Of a stretch of 44,298 nucleotides of DNA, positions 1 to 9,044 are shown piece by piece. Position numbers and translations under genes: made by a program. The stretch spans positions 1 to 44,298 of the forward strand of contig JAQVFR010000029.1 of assembly GCA_028697145.1 (NCBI GenBank), written 5' to 3'. Under the pieces are notes generated by a model. The model saw only the letters and a list, made by a program, of their open reading frames with translations, was not told where the DNA came from and ran no database searches. Every line of letters begins with the position of its first letter. Position 1 is the stretch's first letter. Source of the DNA: Actinomycetota bacterium. Lineage in GTDB: Bacteria > Actinomycetota > Geothermincolia > Geothermincolales > RBG-13-55-18.

Positions 1-197
1 TCAATAAATTCCTGAGCTGCTTCCTCTATTTGCCCTTGTTTGCATATCTCCAGATAAGAAGTGTCCGTCTTTTCTGCTTGTTCCCTTGAAGCAGTCTCGT
101 AATCGTCGCCCGCTTCGATACAGGATGGTAGAAAAGAGCTAAGGAAGATAACAATCCCACCGGCAATAACTGCAAATAAGGCTTTGCGATATATCAC
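1..197 (-). CDS. N-terminal part of a small lipoprotein, cut by window edge
   Basis: An open frame starts at a GTG (197) preceded by the ribosome-binding sequence AGAGGTG and runs off the left end of the window without a stop, giving 65 residues. It begins with a short basic stretch, a hydrophobic segment of about 20 residues and a lipobox LPSC with the cysteine at about residue 26, so the product should be a lipid-anchored exported protein. After the cysteine it is acidic and hydrophilic. No family is recognisable in the visible part. It lies 84 bp downstream of cdsA on the same strand, where many bacteria carry dxr, and it is visibly less GC-rich than its neighbours. An upstream GTG at 206 is an alternative start. 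Confidence 0.6.
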   Translation of the reverse strand, partial: MIYRKALFAVIAGGIVIFLSSFLPSCIEAGDDYETASREQAEKTDTSYLEICKQGQIEEAAQEFI

Positions 198-280
198 CGT
201 ACGCACCTCTTGGCTGTTCACGAAAAATCCGTTCTAGTTTGCTTCCCCACGAGTGCCTCTATCTCATTACTGCATCATAA

Positions 281-1159
281 CTAGAAGATGATGTAGCGCA
301 GGAAATAGTAGGAGGCGGCGGCGGTGAAGAACATGGAGTCGAAGCGGTCCATGATGCCGCCGTGGCCGGGGATGAGGGAACTCATGTCCTTGATGCCCAG
401 CTCACGCTTCACCGTGGACTCCGAGAGGTCGCCCAGGGGGGCGAACACGCATACCATGGCCGCCAGCTCCATGGCCACCCCCAGGCTTAGCCAGTCGCGG
501 CTCACGGTGATCTGCAGGATATAGGCAGCGATAAAGACGGCTACCGTGCCCGCGATGAAACCCTCCCAGCTCTTGCCGGGGCTTATGCGCGGCGCCATCT
601 TGTGCCGCCCGATGGCCGAGCCCGCCAGGTAGGCCACGGCATCGCAGACCCAGACCATGACGATGATGGTGAACGGGACCGTCCAGGGGATCCCTGCGTC
701 CAGGCCGAGCATGAGCACGAAATGGGAGAGGCAGAATCCCACCATGACCACGCCCAGCAGCGATACGGAGATGTCGGTGGTGGGCGATTCGGAGCCGCGG
801 CGGAAGATGCACCAGGCGAAGAGGACCGGGAGGTAGAGTGCCAGCGCCAGGGCCAGGGGGGCGAGGTCCTGGGAATCCCTGAGGAAAAAGGCGATGACCG
901 GCAGGGCGCTGCCCGCGGCCATGGATAGCAGCATGGCCGGCTTATAGCCGTGCCTGGAGAAGGTGGAGTAGAACTCCCACAGGCCCCCGAGGGCGATGAG
1001 GGATATGCCCACCATGAAGGGTATCTCGCCCCACCACAACAGGATGACGATGATCAGCACCAGGATGACGGCGCTCACCACGCGCACGGCGAAACCGGCG
1101 AAGCGGGAAGCTGTCGATCTTTTCTGGCCGCTGGGGTCGCTCAAGTCCTCCGGCGTCAA
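281..1159 (-). CDS. cdsA: Phosphatidate cytidylyltransferase CdsA
   Basis: Makes CDP-diacylglycerol from phosphatidic acid and CTP, the branch point to all membrane phospholipids, at the cytoplasmic membrane. The 292-residue product is a string of hydrophobic helices. It ends with the full CdsA signature at about residues 246-274: Ser-Glu-Ser-Thr-Val-Lys-Arg, then Lys-Asp, then PGHGGIMDRFD, which holds the metal-binding acidic residues. The start is a TTG at 1159 with GGAGG six bases upstream, one base after the frr stop, so translation is probably coupled to frr. It is the last gene of rpsB-tsf-pyrH-frr-cdsA, a widely conserved order. Length and signature are normal. Confidence 0.96.
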   Translation of the reverse strand: MTPEDLSDPSGQKRSTASRFAGFAVRVVSAVILVLIIVILLWWGEIPFMVGISLIALGGLWEFYSTFSRHGYKPAMLLSMAAGSALPVIAFFLRDSQDLAPLALALALYLPVLFAWCIFRRGSESPTTDISVSLLGVVMVGFCLSHFVLMLGLDAGIPWTVPFTIIVMVWVCDAVAYLAGSAIGRHKMAPRISPGKSWEGFIAGTVAVFIAAYILQITVSRDWLSLGVAMELAAMVCVFAPLGDLSESTVKRELGIKDMSSLIPGHGGIMDRFDSMFFTAAASYYFLRYIIF

Positions 1160-1160
1160 G

Positions 1161-1718
1161 TCAGACCTCCATCAATTCCTTCTCCTTGACCTTGAGCATC
1201 TCGTCGGTCTCGGCGATGAAGCGGTCGGTGAGTTTCTGTGCCTCCTCCTGGCCGCGGTGGAGGTCGTCCTTGGTTATCTCTCCCTCCTTCTCGAAGGCCC
1301 GCAGGTCCTCGATGGCGTCCCGGCGCACGTTGCGGATGGCCACCCTGCCCTCCTCCGCCTTGGAGCGCACCACCTTGGTGAGCTCCTTGCGGCGCTCCTC
1401 GGTGAGCCTGGGTATGGGCAGGCGGATGACGTTGCCGTCGCTCACGGGGTTCACGCCCAGGTCCGCCTGGAGTATGGCCTTTTCCACGTCCCCGATGGCG
1501 CTCTTGTCGTACGGGGAGACCACCAGCAGCGTGGGTTCCGGCACGGCTATGGATGCTATCTGGCTCAAGGGGGTCTGTGTCCCGTAATAATTGACGGAGA
1601 CGCGGTTCAGGAGCGAGGCGCTGGCCCTGCCCGTCCTGACGGAAGCGAAATCATCCCTGACGTGCTCCACGGCTTTTTTCATCCGCCGCTCCGCGTCCTG
1701 CAAAAGGTCGTCTAACAA
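1161..1718 (-). CDS. frr: Ribosome recycling factor
   Basis: Splits post-termination ribosomes together with EF-G. The protein is all alpha/beta RRF fold, with the recognisable N-terminal region FASVRTGRASASLL followed by VNYYGTQTPLSQIASI and the C-terminal helix KDDLHRGQEEAQKLTDRFI. A frame open to 1742 exists, but the best start is the TTG at 1718. It has GGAGG seven bases upstream, leaves a four-base gap after the pyrH stop, and gives 185 residues, the usual family length. The ATG at 1742 would overlap pyrH by 20 bases without a better ribosome-binding site. It belongs to the rpsB-tsf-pyrH-frr-cdsA string. Confidence 0.95.
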   Translation of the reverse strand: MLDDLLQDAERRMKKAVEHVRDDFASVRTGRASASLLNRVSVNYYGTQTPLSQIASIAVPEPTLLVVSPYDKSAIGDVEKAILQADLGVNPVSDGNVIRLPIPRLTEERRKELTKVVRSKAEEGRVAIRNVRRDAIEDLRAFEKEGEITKDDLHRGQEEAQKLTDRFIAETDEMLKVKEKELMEV

Positions 1719-1722
1719 TGCA

Positions 1723-2592
<870 letters not shown>

Positions 2593-3195
2593 TCAGGCGA
2601 TCTCCTCGCCCACCTGGAAGCGCGCGAAGCGCCTAACGACTATGTTCTCTCCCACCACCGCTATGGTCCGTTTCACCAGTTCGCCGACCGTTATGTCGGG
2701 GTCCTTGACGAAAGGCTGTTCGAGCAGGCATATCTCCTCGAAGTACTTCTTCATCCGCCCGTCGACGATCTTGTCCACTACCTTCTCCGGCTTTCCCTCC
2801 TTGAGGGCGCGGCTGCGGTTTATCTCCCTCTCCTCGGCCAGGACGGCTTCCGGCACGTCCTCTGGAGACACGTACAACGGCTTGGACGCTGCTACGTGCA
2901 TGGCGACATCGTGCACCATGGCGCGGAAGTCCTCGTTGCGGGCCACGAAATCGGTCTCGCAGTTGACCTCGAGAAGCACTCCTATGCGGTTGTTGAGGTG
3001 GATATAAGAATCAACGATGCCGTCGGCCGCGGTGCGGCCCGCCTTCTTCTGCGCCCCCGCCAGGCCCTTTTCCCTGAGGATGCGCATGGCCTTCTCCACA
3101 TCACCAGCGGCCTCCTGGAGCGCCTGTTTGCAGTCCATGATACCGGCCCCGGTCGTCTGTCTCAGTTCCTTTACCTGTGTCGCGTTGATCTCCAT
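2593..3195 (-). CDS. tsf: Elongation factor Ts, short form
   Basis: Guanine-nucleotide exchange factor for EF-Tu. At 200 residues it is a short-form EF-Ts, about the length of the Thermus protein, lacking most of the second core subdomain present in the roughly 280-residue enterobacterial form. The N-terminal UBA-like domain reads VKELRQTTGAGIMDCKQAL, and the signature TDFVARNEDF that inserts at the EF-Tu nucleotide site lies around residues 80-90. The ATG start has AAGGAGG four bases upstream. It sits 42 bp after rpsB, the standard pair, and is probably cotranscribed. Confidence 0.95.
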   Translation of the reverse strand: MEINATQVKELRQTTGAGIMDCKQALQEAAGDVEKAMRILREKGLAGAQKKAGRTAADGIVDSYIHLNNRIGVLLEVNCETDFVARNEDFRAMVHDVAMHVAASKPLYVSPEDVPEAVLAEEREINRSRALKEGKPEKVVDKIVDGRMKKYFEEICLLEQPFVKDPDITVGELVKRTIAVVGENIVVRRFARFQVGEEIA

Positions 3196-3237
3196 GTTTC
3201 CTCCTTACGGGCAATGTCAACGCCGGAGTCGGCGGTT

Positions 3238-4053
3238 TCAGTCACCCACCTTCTCCCCGATATCTTCCTTCTCCGCTTCCTCTTCAGCCTTTTTCTTCTC
3301 CTTCTCGGCGGCGGCGGCCTCGCGCGCCGCCTCCTCCTCTTCCTTGCGCCGCCTTGCCTGCAGGGCATCCCTTATCTGGAAACCCTCCAGCACGGCGTTG
3401 GCTATTATCTTGCTTATCAGGTTTGCGGCCCGGATGGCGTCATCGTTTCCTGGGATGACGAAATCCACCAGGTCGGGATCGCAGTTCGTATCCACCACCG
3501 CGATCACGGGTATCTCCAGCTTGCGGGCCTCCATGAGGGCGATGTTCTCCTTGCGAGGGTCGATGATGAAGACCCCGCTTGGGATCCTGTCCATGCTGCG
3601 CAGCCCCTCGAGGTTGCGGCGCAGCTTGATGAGGTTGTGGCGCACGCGCGTGGCCTGCTTCTTGAGCATCTTCTCGAGTTCGCCCGACGCCTCCATCTCC
3701 TCCAGTTCCTTGAGCTTCTCGATGCGCCTGCTGATGGTCGCCCAGTTGGTGAGCGTGCCCCCCAGCCAGCGGTTGGTGACGTACGGCATGCCGCAGCGCA
3801 TCGCGTTCTCCTTGATGGCTTCCTGCGCCTGCTTCTTCGTCCCCACGAAGAGCAGCGATCCGCCCCTGCCCACCATGTCGCGGATGAAATTGTACGCTTC
3901 CTCGATTAGGGCCAGGGTCTGCTGCAGGTCGATGATGTAGATGCCGTTGCGCTCGGTGAAGATGTACTTCTCCATCTTGGGGTTCCATCTCCGGGTCTGG
4001 TGTCCGAAGTGGACCCCCGCCTCGAGCAGGTGCTTCATGGATACTACGGTCAT
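3238..4053 (-). CDS. rpsB: 30S ribosomal protein S2
   Basis: Ribosomal protein of the small-subunit head/body junction, required for loading S1-type functions and initiation. The conserved body is clear: [20 protein letters not shown] at the N-terminus, then [23 protein letters not shown], and [20 protein letters not shown]. The last 40 or so residues are a low-complexity Glu/Lys/Ala coil, a common kind of S2 extension. The ATG at 4053 has AAGGAGG upstream. It begins the rpsB-tsf-pyrH-frr-cdsA string and is preceded by a structured leader (about 4054-4290) that may control it. Confidence 0.97.
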   Translation of the reverse strand: MTVVSMKHLLEAGVHFGHQTRRWNPKMEKYIFTERNGIYIIDLQQTLALIEEAYNFIRDMVGRGGSLLFVGTKKQAQEAIKENAMRCGMPYVTNRWLGGTLTNWATISRRIEKLKELEEMEASGELEKMLKKQATRVRHNLIKLRRNLEGLRSMDRIPSGVFIIDPRKENIALMEARKLEIPVIAVVDTNCDPDLVDFVIPGNDDAIRAANLISKIIANAVLEGFQIRDALQARRRKEEEEAAREAAAAEKEKKKAEEEAEKEDIGEKVGD

Positions 4054-4151
4054 TCTTCCTCCTTGGTTACTCCTCCGCCCGCGTCATTCCCCCTCCCTAC
4101 CCCATCGGGGCACCCGGGCAAGGGTCAACGGGCGTGTGTGATAGGCGGGAA

Positions 4152-4174
4152 TAAAAAATCCCGCCATGGGCGGG
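4152..4174 (-). terminator. Intrinsic terminator in the rpsB leader
   Basis: On the minus strand a GC-only six-base-pair stem (arms 4169-4174 and 4160-4165, three-base loop) is followed at once by ATTTTTT (4159-4153). It can end transcripts coming from the sigma-factor gene, and it also lies between the candidate rpsB promoter (4258-4287) and rpsB, so it could act as an attenuator. The run of A/T can alternatively pair GGCGGGA with TCCCGCC around it (4144-4165). Confidence 0.65.
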
Positions 4175-4222
4175 CCTCGCAGCGCCATCTCGTCTCCGAA
4201 GCAGCAGTCCGTTTCGAGGCCC
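4172..4222 (-). other. Stem-loop in the rpsB leader, touching the terminator
   Basis: The minus strand contains GGGCCTCG (4222-4215) and its exact complement CGAGGCCC (4179-4172) enclosing 35 bases. The 3' arm shares three bases with the terminator stem (4169-4174), so the full stem and the terminator partly exclude each other. A Shine-Dalgarno-like AAGGAGGT lies just upstream (about 4222-4231) with no start codon at a usable distance. This is the layout of a cis-regulatory leader, but I do not recognise the class. Confidence 0.4.
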
Positions 4223-4257
4223 ACCTCCTTACCTACAAAGTCAGGCGCCAGTTTCAT

Positions 4258-4287
4258 ATACTATCACGTGTGCTTTTTCGAGGGCAA
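4258..4287 (-). promoter_or_regulatory. Candidate promoter for rpsB
   Basis: TTGCCC (4287-4282) and TAGTAT (4263-4258) on the minus strand are separated by 18 bases, resembling a housekeeping sigma promoter. Transcription would start near 4251 and give a leader of nearly 200 bases before rpsB. Inferred from sequence only. Confidence 0.4.
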
Positions 4288-4313
4288 TATAACGCGACCT
4301 CGGGGAAAGCGAC

Positions 4314-4364
4314 CGGGGCCGGAACTCATCGCTCGAGGGATTCAAGTGTTGAGCCCCGGCCCCG
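4314..4364 (-). other. GC-rich hairpin after the sigma-factor gene
   Basis: A perfect nine-base-pair stem (4314-4322 with 4356-4364) with a 33-base loop starts 15 bases after the sigma-factor stop. It lacks a U-tract, so it is either an RNA-stability element or a weak, factor-assisted terminator. Confidence 0.35.
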
Positions 4365-4378
4365 AATACATTGGATCC

Positions 4379-5245
4379 TTATACTTCGAGTGCGCCCTTG
4401 GCGCTGTTAAGCCTTCCCTTCAGGCGCAGGATGGCCTTGGTGTGCATCTGGCAGACGCGCGATTCCGTCACCCCCAGGACCTCGCCGATCTCCCGCAGGG
4501 TCAAGCCCTCGTAATAATAGAGGCTGATGACTATCTTCTCCCTCTCGGGCAGGCGGTTGATGGCGTCCGCGAGGATCCGCTTCATCTCCTCTATCTCGTA
4601 GGTCTTGGAGGGGTCCTTCACCCGGGAGTCCTCCAGGGTATCCACCAGGCTGACCTTGTCGCCCTTGTCGCCCCCGACGTTCCACAATTCGTCCAGCGCC
4701 ACCAGGGAGATGAAGCTCATCTGCTGCAGCAGCTGGTGGTACTCGCCAAGGGACATGCACATGTGTTTGGCCACTTCCTCGTCGCTGGGCAGCCGCTTGA
4801 GCTCGTTCTCCAGGGCGACGTATGACTTCTCGAGCTCCCTCGCCTTGAACCTGATGGAACGGGGGACCCAGTCGATGGAGCGCAGCTCGTCGATGATGGC
4901 ACCTTTGATGCGGGCGATGGCATAGGTCTCGAACTTTATGCCCCGGTCGGGATCGTACTTCTCGATGGCGTCGATGAGCCCGAATATCCCGTAACTCACC
5001 AGGTCCGCGTATTCGATGTTGGGGGGAAGCCCCGACGATACCCTCCCGGCCACGTACTTTACCAGTGGAGCGTAGTTGAGGATAAGCTTTTCCCGGGATT
5101 CCTGCGACCCCTCCTCTTTGAATTGCTTCCAGATCGTGCTTACGTCCTCTATCCCTTCCAACCTCGCTCCTCTTTTGTAGAAGTCTGCCGTGTTCAACAT
5201 ACTCCTTATCTCGGTAAAAGGATGCTGCTCTTTGCCGGGCGTCAC
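4379..5245 (-). CDS. whiG: WhiG/FliA-family alternative sigma factor
   Basis: A 288-residue sigma-70 family factor of the flagellar/sporulation group. Region 2 is visible as [34 protein letters not shown] and [20 protein letters not shown], with the group hallmark DWVPRSIR after it. Region 4 carries the helix-turn-helix [20 protein letters not shown]. In streptomycetes WhiG, encoded near rpsB, starts aerial spore formation; in motile bacteria the same family drives late flagellar genes. Which applies here cannot be told, as no flagellar or sporulation genes are in view. The GTG at 5245 overlaps the xerC stop by four bases (GTGA), indicating coupling; an ATG 15 codons in is an alternative start. 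No anti-sigma gene is adjacent. Confidence 0.9.
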   Translation of the reverse strand: MTPGKEQHPFTEIRSMLNTADFYKRGARLEGIEDVSTIWKQFKEEGSQESREKLILNYAPLVKYVAGRVSSGLPPNIEYADLVSYGIFGLIDAIEKYDPDRGIKFETYAIARIKGAIIDELRSIDWVPRSIRFKARELEKSYVALENELKRLPSDEEVAKHMCMSLGEYHQLLQQMSFISLVALDELWNVGGDKGDKVSLVDTLEDSRVKDPSKTYEIEEMKRILADAINRLPEREKIVISLYYYEGLTLREIGEVLGVTESRVCQMHTKAILRLKGRLNSAKGALEV

Positions 5246-6147
5246 GCGCGGGGGTGGGTACGGAAAAACACCTCTTTGAGCTGACCTTTGCTAAGATGAG
5301 TATATATCTGGGTAGTTGATAAATCAACGTGACCCAGCAGCTCCTGCACGGTTCTCAGGTCCGCTCCCCCCTGCAGCAAGTGGGTTGCGAAAGTGTGGCG
5401 CAGAGTATGCGGGCTTATCCTCTTCCCCCCCTCCAGACCGCTGAAAAAGCGGTCCACCACGCGGCGGACTCCGCGGTCGCTGAGCCTGCCCCCCTTCACG
5501 CTCAGGAAGAGCGGGCCGCCGCCGCTTTCTTCCGCCGCCGCGTTGGCCGCCAGGACCGGTCTTTCCTTGTCGATGTAGTTGGCCAGCAGCTGCAACGCGG
5601 CTTCGTGTACGGGGATCATGCGTTCCTTTCGCCCCTTACCGAGAACCCTCACCTCCCCTCTCTTGAGATCGATATCCTCCAGATCCAGACCGGCCAGCTC
5701 CCCCACGCGCATGCCCGTGGCGTAAAGGAGCTCGACCAGGGCCATGTCCCTCAGTGAAGTGCGGTAGATATGCAGTCCCTGTCTCGCTTGAGCTGCGTCG
5801 ACCTCGTCCAGGCGCAACACCCTGGGGAGTCTGCGGTCCCGCTGCGGCGGCGACAGTGCCGATGCGGGGTCGCTCGCGAGGTAGCCGCGCTGCACCAGGA
5901 AACGGAAATAGCCGCGCACCGCCGAGGACCGCCTCGCCACGGTGGAACGGGAATATCCCCTTGTCTGCAGGTTGGCAAGGTAACGGCGCAGCACGCGGTG
6001 GTCGATATCCTTCACGCCGGCAATGCCCGCGCGAGAGCAGAATTCCTCAAAAAAACGCAGGTCATTGCGGTATGCTCGCAGGGTTTCCGGAGACGAATTG
6101 CGCTCGACCTCCAGGAACCTCAGATATTCCGCCACCGATTCGTGCAT
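5242..6147 (-). CDS. xerC: Tyrosine recombinase XerC/XerD family
   Basis: Site-specific recombinase that resolves chromosome dimers at dif. It has the N-terminal SAM-like core-binding domain (LRFLEVERNSSPETLRAYRNDL) and a catalytic domain with the active-site set: Arg in ATGMRVGEL, the beta-hairpin Lys in VLGKGRKERMIPV, HTLRHTFATHLL, and LGHVDLSTTQIYTHLS with the nucleophilic Tyr near residue 282. The ATG at 6147 has GAGGGG upstream and gives 301 residues, the usual Xer size. A longer frame to 6219 would run through the AT-rich promoter and is rejected. The gene is translationally coupled to the sigma factor. Confidence 0.92.
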   Translation of the reverse strand: MHESVAEYLRFLEVERNSSPETLRAYRNDLRFFEEFCSRAGIAGVKDIDHRVLRRYLANLQTRGYSRSTVARRSSAVRGYFRFLVQRGYLASDPASALSPPQRDRRLPRVLRLDEVDAAQARQGLHIYRTSLRDMALVELLYATGMRVGELAGLDLEDIDLKRGEVRVLGKGRKERMIPVHEAALQLLANYIDKERPVLAANAAAEESGGGPLFLSVKGGRLSDRGVRRVVDRFFSGLEGGKRISPHTLRHTFATHLLQGGADLRTVQELLGHVDLSTTQIYTHLSKGQLKEVFFRTHPRA

Positions 6148-6191
6148 TTGTCTTCCCCTCGGCACAGTGCAAGCTGTTGAATTCTTATATA

Positions 6192-6219
6192 TTTTTATAT
6201 TAAAAGTTATTATTGTCAA
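6192..6219 (-). promoter_or_regulatory. Promoter upstream of xerC
   Basis: A perfect TTGACA (6219-6214) and TAAAAA (6197-6192), 16 bases apart, lie in a strikingly AT-rich island (about 6170-6275) inside otherwise GC-rich DNA. It points into xerC and the sigma-factor gene and ends the continuity with dprA. Confidence 0.6.
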
Positions 6220-6283
6220 GTCTTGAATTTATTGTTACATAATTATTCTATTGTTGTTGTTTTTGCTTTACGGCAGGATGCGG

Positions 6284-7411
6284 TTATTGAACGGGCTTAT
6301 CCGCTTCGCATGACGGCTCGCACAAGAGGCGGTAGCGGCCTCCGGCCTCCCCGGTCACCCAACCCTTAAGGGACATGGCGGTGAGGCAGGCCATGAGCTC
6401 GCCCGGAGGCTCCCCCAGGCGGGAAGCCAGCCAGTCCAGGCTGCGCGGTTCTCCTCTCAGCAGCTTCATGCACTCGCGCTCGCGCGCGCTCGGCTCCTCG
6501 CCGCCGCCCGTCCGCGCCGGAAAGCGGGCCAGAGGCGGGCACGCCGAGGGGAGCTCCTCGCAGATATCCTCCACCCCCATGACCAGCTTCGCTCCCTTCT
6601 GGATAAGCGCGTTGGCGCCACGGGAAAGGGAGCTGCCGATGGGTCCGGGCACGGCCATCACCTCGCGGCCTTCTTCGAGGGCCATGTCCGCCGTGATGAG
6701 CGCCCCGCTCTTCTCCGAAGCCTCGACCACAACCACGGCATGGGAGAGCCCGGCGATAATGCGGTTGCGGTGGGGAAACCTCCAGGGCAACGGCCCATCT
6801 CCGGGAGGATATTCGCTTATCAGGCAGCCCGATGAGGCGATGCGTCCGAAAAGTCCCGCGTGTTCGGGGGGATAGACCTGGTCTACGCCGCAGCCGAGCA
6901 CGGCCATGGTGAAACCTCCCGCCTTGAGGCAGCCCTGGTGGGCATGGCCGTCCGCCCCGTAGGCGGCGCCTGACACCACGACCACGCCCCGCCTGGCGAG
7001 CCCCTCGCCAAGGGTCTCGGCCGCCCAACGCCCGTAGCTGGAGGCCTTGCGCGCTCCGACCACCGCGACGCAGGGTGAATCCGTGGGGATGTCGCCTCCC
7101 ATGATGAAAAGAAGCGCTGGAGGGTCGTAGATGGCGGCGAGCAGCGGTGGGAAAGAAGCCTGCCCCGGCGCGATCACCCTGATCCCCTTCGCGCCCAGGC
7201 CCGAGAGCACGCGGGAGGGCTCGGTGCGGCGGCAATGGTCCTTCCACATGGCGGCCTTCTCCTCTCCCACCAGTGCCCTCGCCCTTTCCCCGCCGGCCTG
7301 CAGGATCTCCCACATCTCACCGGCTCCTCCCGCCAGCCGCAGGAGGCCCGGCAGGGCGAGGGGATTCATCCGCGGCAGGCATGCCAGCGCCGCCCTATAA
7401 GCCTCGTCCAT
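6284..7411 (-). CDS. dprA: DNA-processing protein DprA
   Basis: Loads RecA on incoming single-stranded DNA during natural transformation. The 375-residue protein has an N-terminal helical domain, a Rossmann-like DprA core (VAVVGARKASSYG, VSGAAYGADGHAH, GCGVDQVYPPEH, FPHRNRIIAGLSHAVVVVEA, SGALITADMALE, PGPIGSSLSRGANALIQKGA) and a C-terminal winged helix from about residue 305 (SARERECMKLL...). It starts at an ATG with GGAGG upstream and overlaps the comM stop by 17 bases, so the two are coupled. DprA is common in bacteria not known to be transformable, so competence is only suggested. Confidence 0.95.
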   Translation of the reverse strand: MDEAYRAALACLPRMNPLALPGLLRLAGGAGEMWEILQAGGERARALVGEEKAAMWKDHCRRTEPSRVLSGLGAKGIRVIAPGQASFPPLLAAIYDPPALLFIMGGDIPTDSPCVAVVGARKASSYGRWAAETLGEGLARRGVVVVSGAAYGADGHAHQGCLKAGGFTMAVLGCGVDQVYPPEHAGLFGRIASSGCLISEYPPGDGPLPWRFPHRNRIIAGLSHAVVVVEASEKSGALITADMALEEGREVMAVPGPIGSSLSRGANALIQKGAKLVMGVEDICEELPSACPPLARFPARTGGGEEPSARERECMKLLRGEPRSLDWLASRLGEPPGELMACLTAMSLKGWVTGEAGGRYRLLCEPSCEADKPVQ

Positions 7412-8951
7412 AGCCCACCTCCGTCAGCAGCGAGGTGCCCCACAGCCTCTCGAGCGAACGGTACTGCACGGCCTCCGCGAGATCGGCCACCTTGATCCTC
7501 TCCCTGCCAGCCAGGTCGGCTATGGTCCTGGCCACGCGCAGGCAGCGGTCGAAGCCCCGGCCGGTCAGCCCAAGGCGGTCGGCCGCGGCGTACATGAACC
7601 TCTTCTCCTCGTCCCCGAGCCGGCACGCGGCACGCATGCGCACCAGGCCGGCGTGTGCGTTGGTGACCGTACTGCTCCCCCAGCGATCTCTCTGCATCTC
7701 CCGGGCCCGCAGCACTCTCTTTCTCACCTGCCCGGACCCCTCTCCCGCCGGAAGCTCCACCAGTTCACTTGGGGTCAGGCGGGGCACTTCGACCTGCAGG
7801 TCGATGCGGTCCAGGAGGGGACCCGACACCCGGTGGTAGTAACGCCTCACCTCGCTTGTGGAGCAGGAGCAGGCGCGCTGGGCATCGCCGAGGAAGCCGC
7901 AGGGACACGGGTTCATCCCCGCCACCAGCAGAAAGCGTGCCGGGAAACTCGCGCAGACAAGGGATCGCGAAATGGTCACGGAACCCGTCTCCATGGGCTG
8001 GCGCAGCACCTCCAGGGCGTCCCGGCGGAACTCCGGCAGCTCGTCCAGGAAGAGCACGCCCCTGTGGCTCAGGGTGATCTCGCCGGGGCGGGGGAAGTTG
8101 CGCCCTCCTCCCACCAGACCGACATGGGATATGGAGTGATGGGGAGCGCGGAAGGGCGCGTGGCGGGGAAGGGGCCTCTCGGGGTCGAGCAACCCCGCCA
8201 CGCTGTGTATGCTCGATACCTCCAGCACCTCGTCGCCGTTGAGGGGCGGCAGCACCCCGGGCAGCCTCTGCGCCAGCATCGACTTGCCCGAACCGGGAGG
8301 CCCGATGAGGATGATGTTGTGAAACCCCGCCGCGGCGATCTCCAGCGCGCGTTTCGCCTGCAGTTGGCCCTTCACCTCCGAAAGGCAGGGGCAATCATCC
8401 TCCTCGTCCCCGGCCGTGTCGCATGACGGCTGATCGATCGGCTTGCCCTGCAGGTACTCGAGGGCTTCCCACAGGGTGCCTACCCCTGTCACCTTTATAC
8501 CCGCGATGCGCGCGGCCTCGCGCAGGTTCTGGCGGGGGACGATTATCTCGTCCCTCCCCTGGCGCCGCGCCCACAGGGCCATGGCCAGGGACCCCCGCAC
8601 CCCCCGCACCCTGCCGTCCAGCGCGAGTTCGCCAACCACAAGGCGTCCCTCCAGCGCCTCGGGTTTGAGGCTTCCGGAGACCGCCAGTATGGCCAAGGCG
8701 ATGGGGAGGTCGAAATTCGACCCCTCCTTGCGCAGATGCGCCGGGGCCAGGTTGACGGTGATGAGCTGGCGGCAGAAGATAAGCCCCGAATTGGCCACCG
8801 CTGCCTTGATACGCCGGTAGCTCTCGCGTACCGCCGTGTCCGGAAGACCGACCATGTAGATGCCGGGGAGATTGCCGGAGGTGTTCACCTCCACCTCCAC
8901 CTTCACGACCTCCATCCCCAGGATGGAGCAGCTATCCACCCGAGTGAACAC
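7395..8951 (-). CDS. comM: ComM/YifB family AAA+ ATPase (Mg-chelatase-like)
   Basis: A 518-residue hexameric helicase family member; ComM promotes branch migration during integration of transforming DNA. Domains in order: an N-terminal Lon-protease-like ChlI domain (VNTSGNLPGIYMVGLPDTAV, APAHLRKEGSNFDLPIALAI), an AAA+ module with Walker A GPPGSGKS and Walker B GVLFLDELPEF, a zinc-binding-like insert with CPCGFLGDAQRACSCS, and the C-terminal chelatase domain. The GTG start at 8951 has GGAGGTGAT upstream. It overlaps dprA and so forms a two-gene DNA-uptake/recombination unit behind a promoter carrying an inverted repeat. Confidence 0.94.
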   Translation of the reverse strand: MFTRVDSCSILGMEVVKVEVEVNTSGNLPGIYMVGLPDTAVRESYRRIKAAVANSGLIFCRQLITVNLAPAHLRKEGSNFDLPIALAILAVSGSLKPEALEGRLVVGELALDGRVRGVRGSLAMALWARRQGRDEIIVPRQNLREAARIAGIKVTGVGTLWEALEYLQGKPIDQPSCDTAGDEEDDCPCLSEVKGQLQAKRALEIAAAGFHNIILIGPPGSGKSMLAQRLPGVLPPLNGDEVLEVSSIHSVAGLLDPERPLPRHAPFRAPHHSISHVGLVGGGRNFPRPGEITLSHRGVLFLDELPEFRRDALEVLRQPMETGSVTISRSLVCASFPARFLLVAGMNPCPCGFLGDAQRACSCSTSEVRRYYHRVSGPLLDRIDLQVEVPRLTPSELVELPAGEGSGQVRKRVLRAREMQRDRWGSSTVTNAHAGLVRMRAACRLGDEEKRFMYAAADRLGLTGRGFDRCLRVARTIADLAGRERIKVADLAEAVQYRSLERLWGTSLLTEVGYGRGL

Positions 8952-8963
8952 GCCATCACCTCC

Positions 8964-8987
8964 TATACAAGTTATTTATATTGTATA
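8964..8987 (-). promoter_or_regulatory. Inverted repeat (possible operator) upstream of comM
   Basis: TATACAA (8964-8970) and TTGTATA (8981-8987) are perfect seven-base arms around an AT-only ten-base centre, immediately upstream of the comM ribosome-binding site. A plausible -10 (TATAAA) falls inside it, with ATGTCA 16 bases upstream as a weak -35. A dimeric repressor binding here would block comM-dprA transcription. Confidence 0.45.
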
Positions 8988-9044
8988 AGATGGTGATGAC
9001 ATATTTGGTCTTATCGGCCTGGATCGAGCACTCGGCCGGGATGG

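Noticed and set aside
4170-4250. Known riboswitch (c-di-GMP or similar) in the rpsB leader
   Set aside because: I looked for the conserved core bases of c-di-GMP riboswitch classes and did not see them; only a stem-loop and terminator are supported.
6148-6219. Longer XerC start at 6219
   Set aside because: It would translate across a perfect -35 box and AT-rich promoter DNA; the ATG at 6147 has a good ribosome-binding site and normal length.
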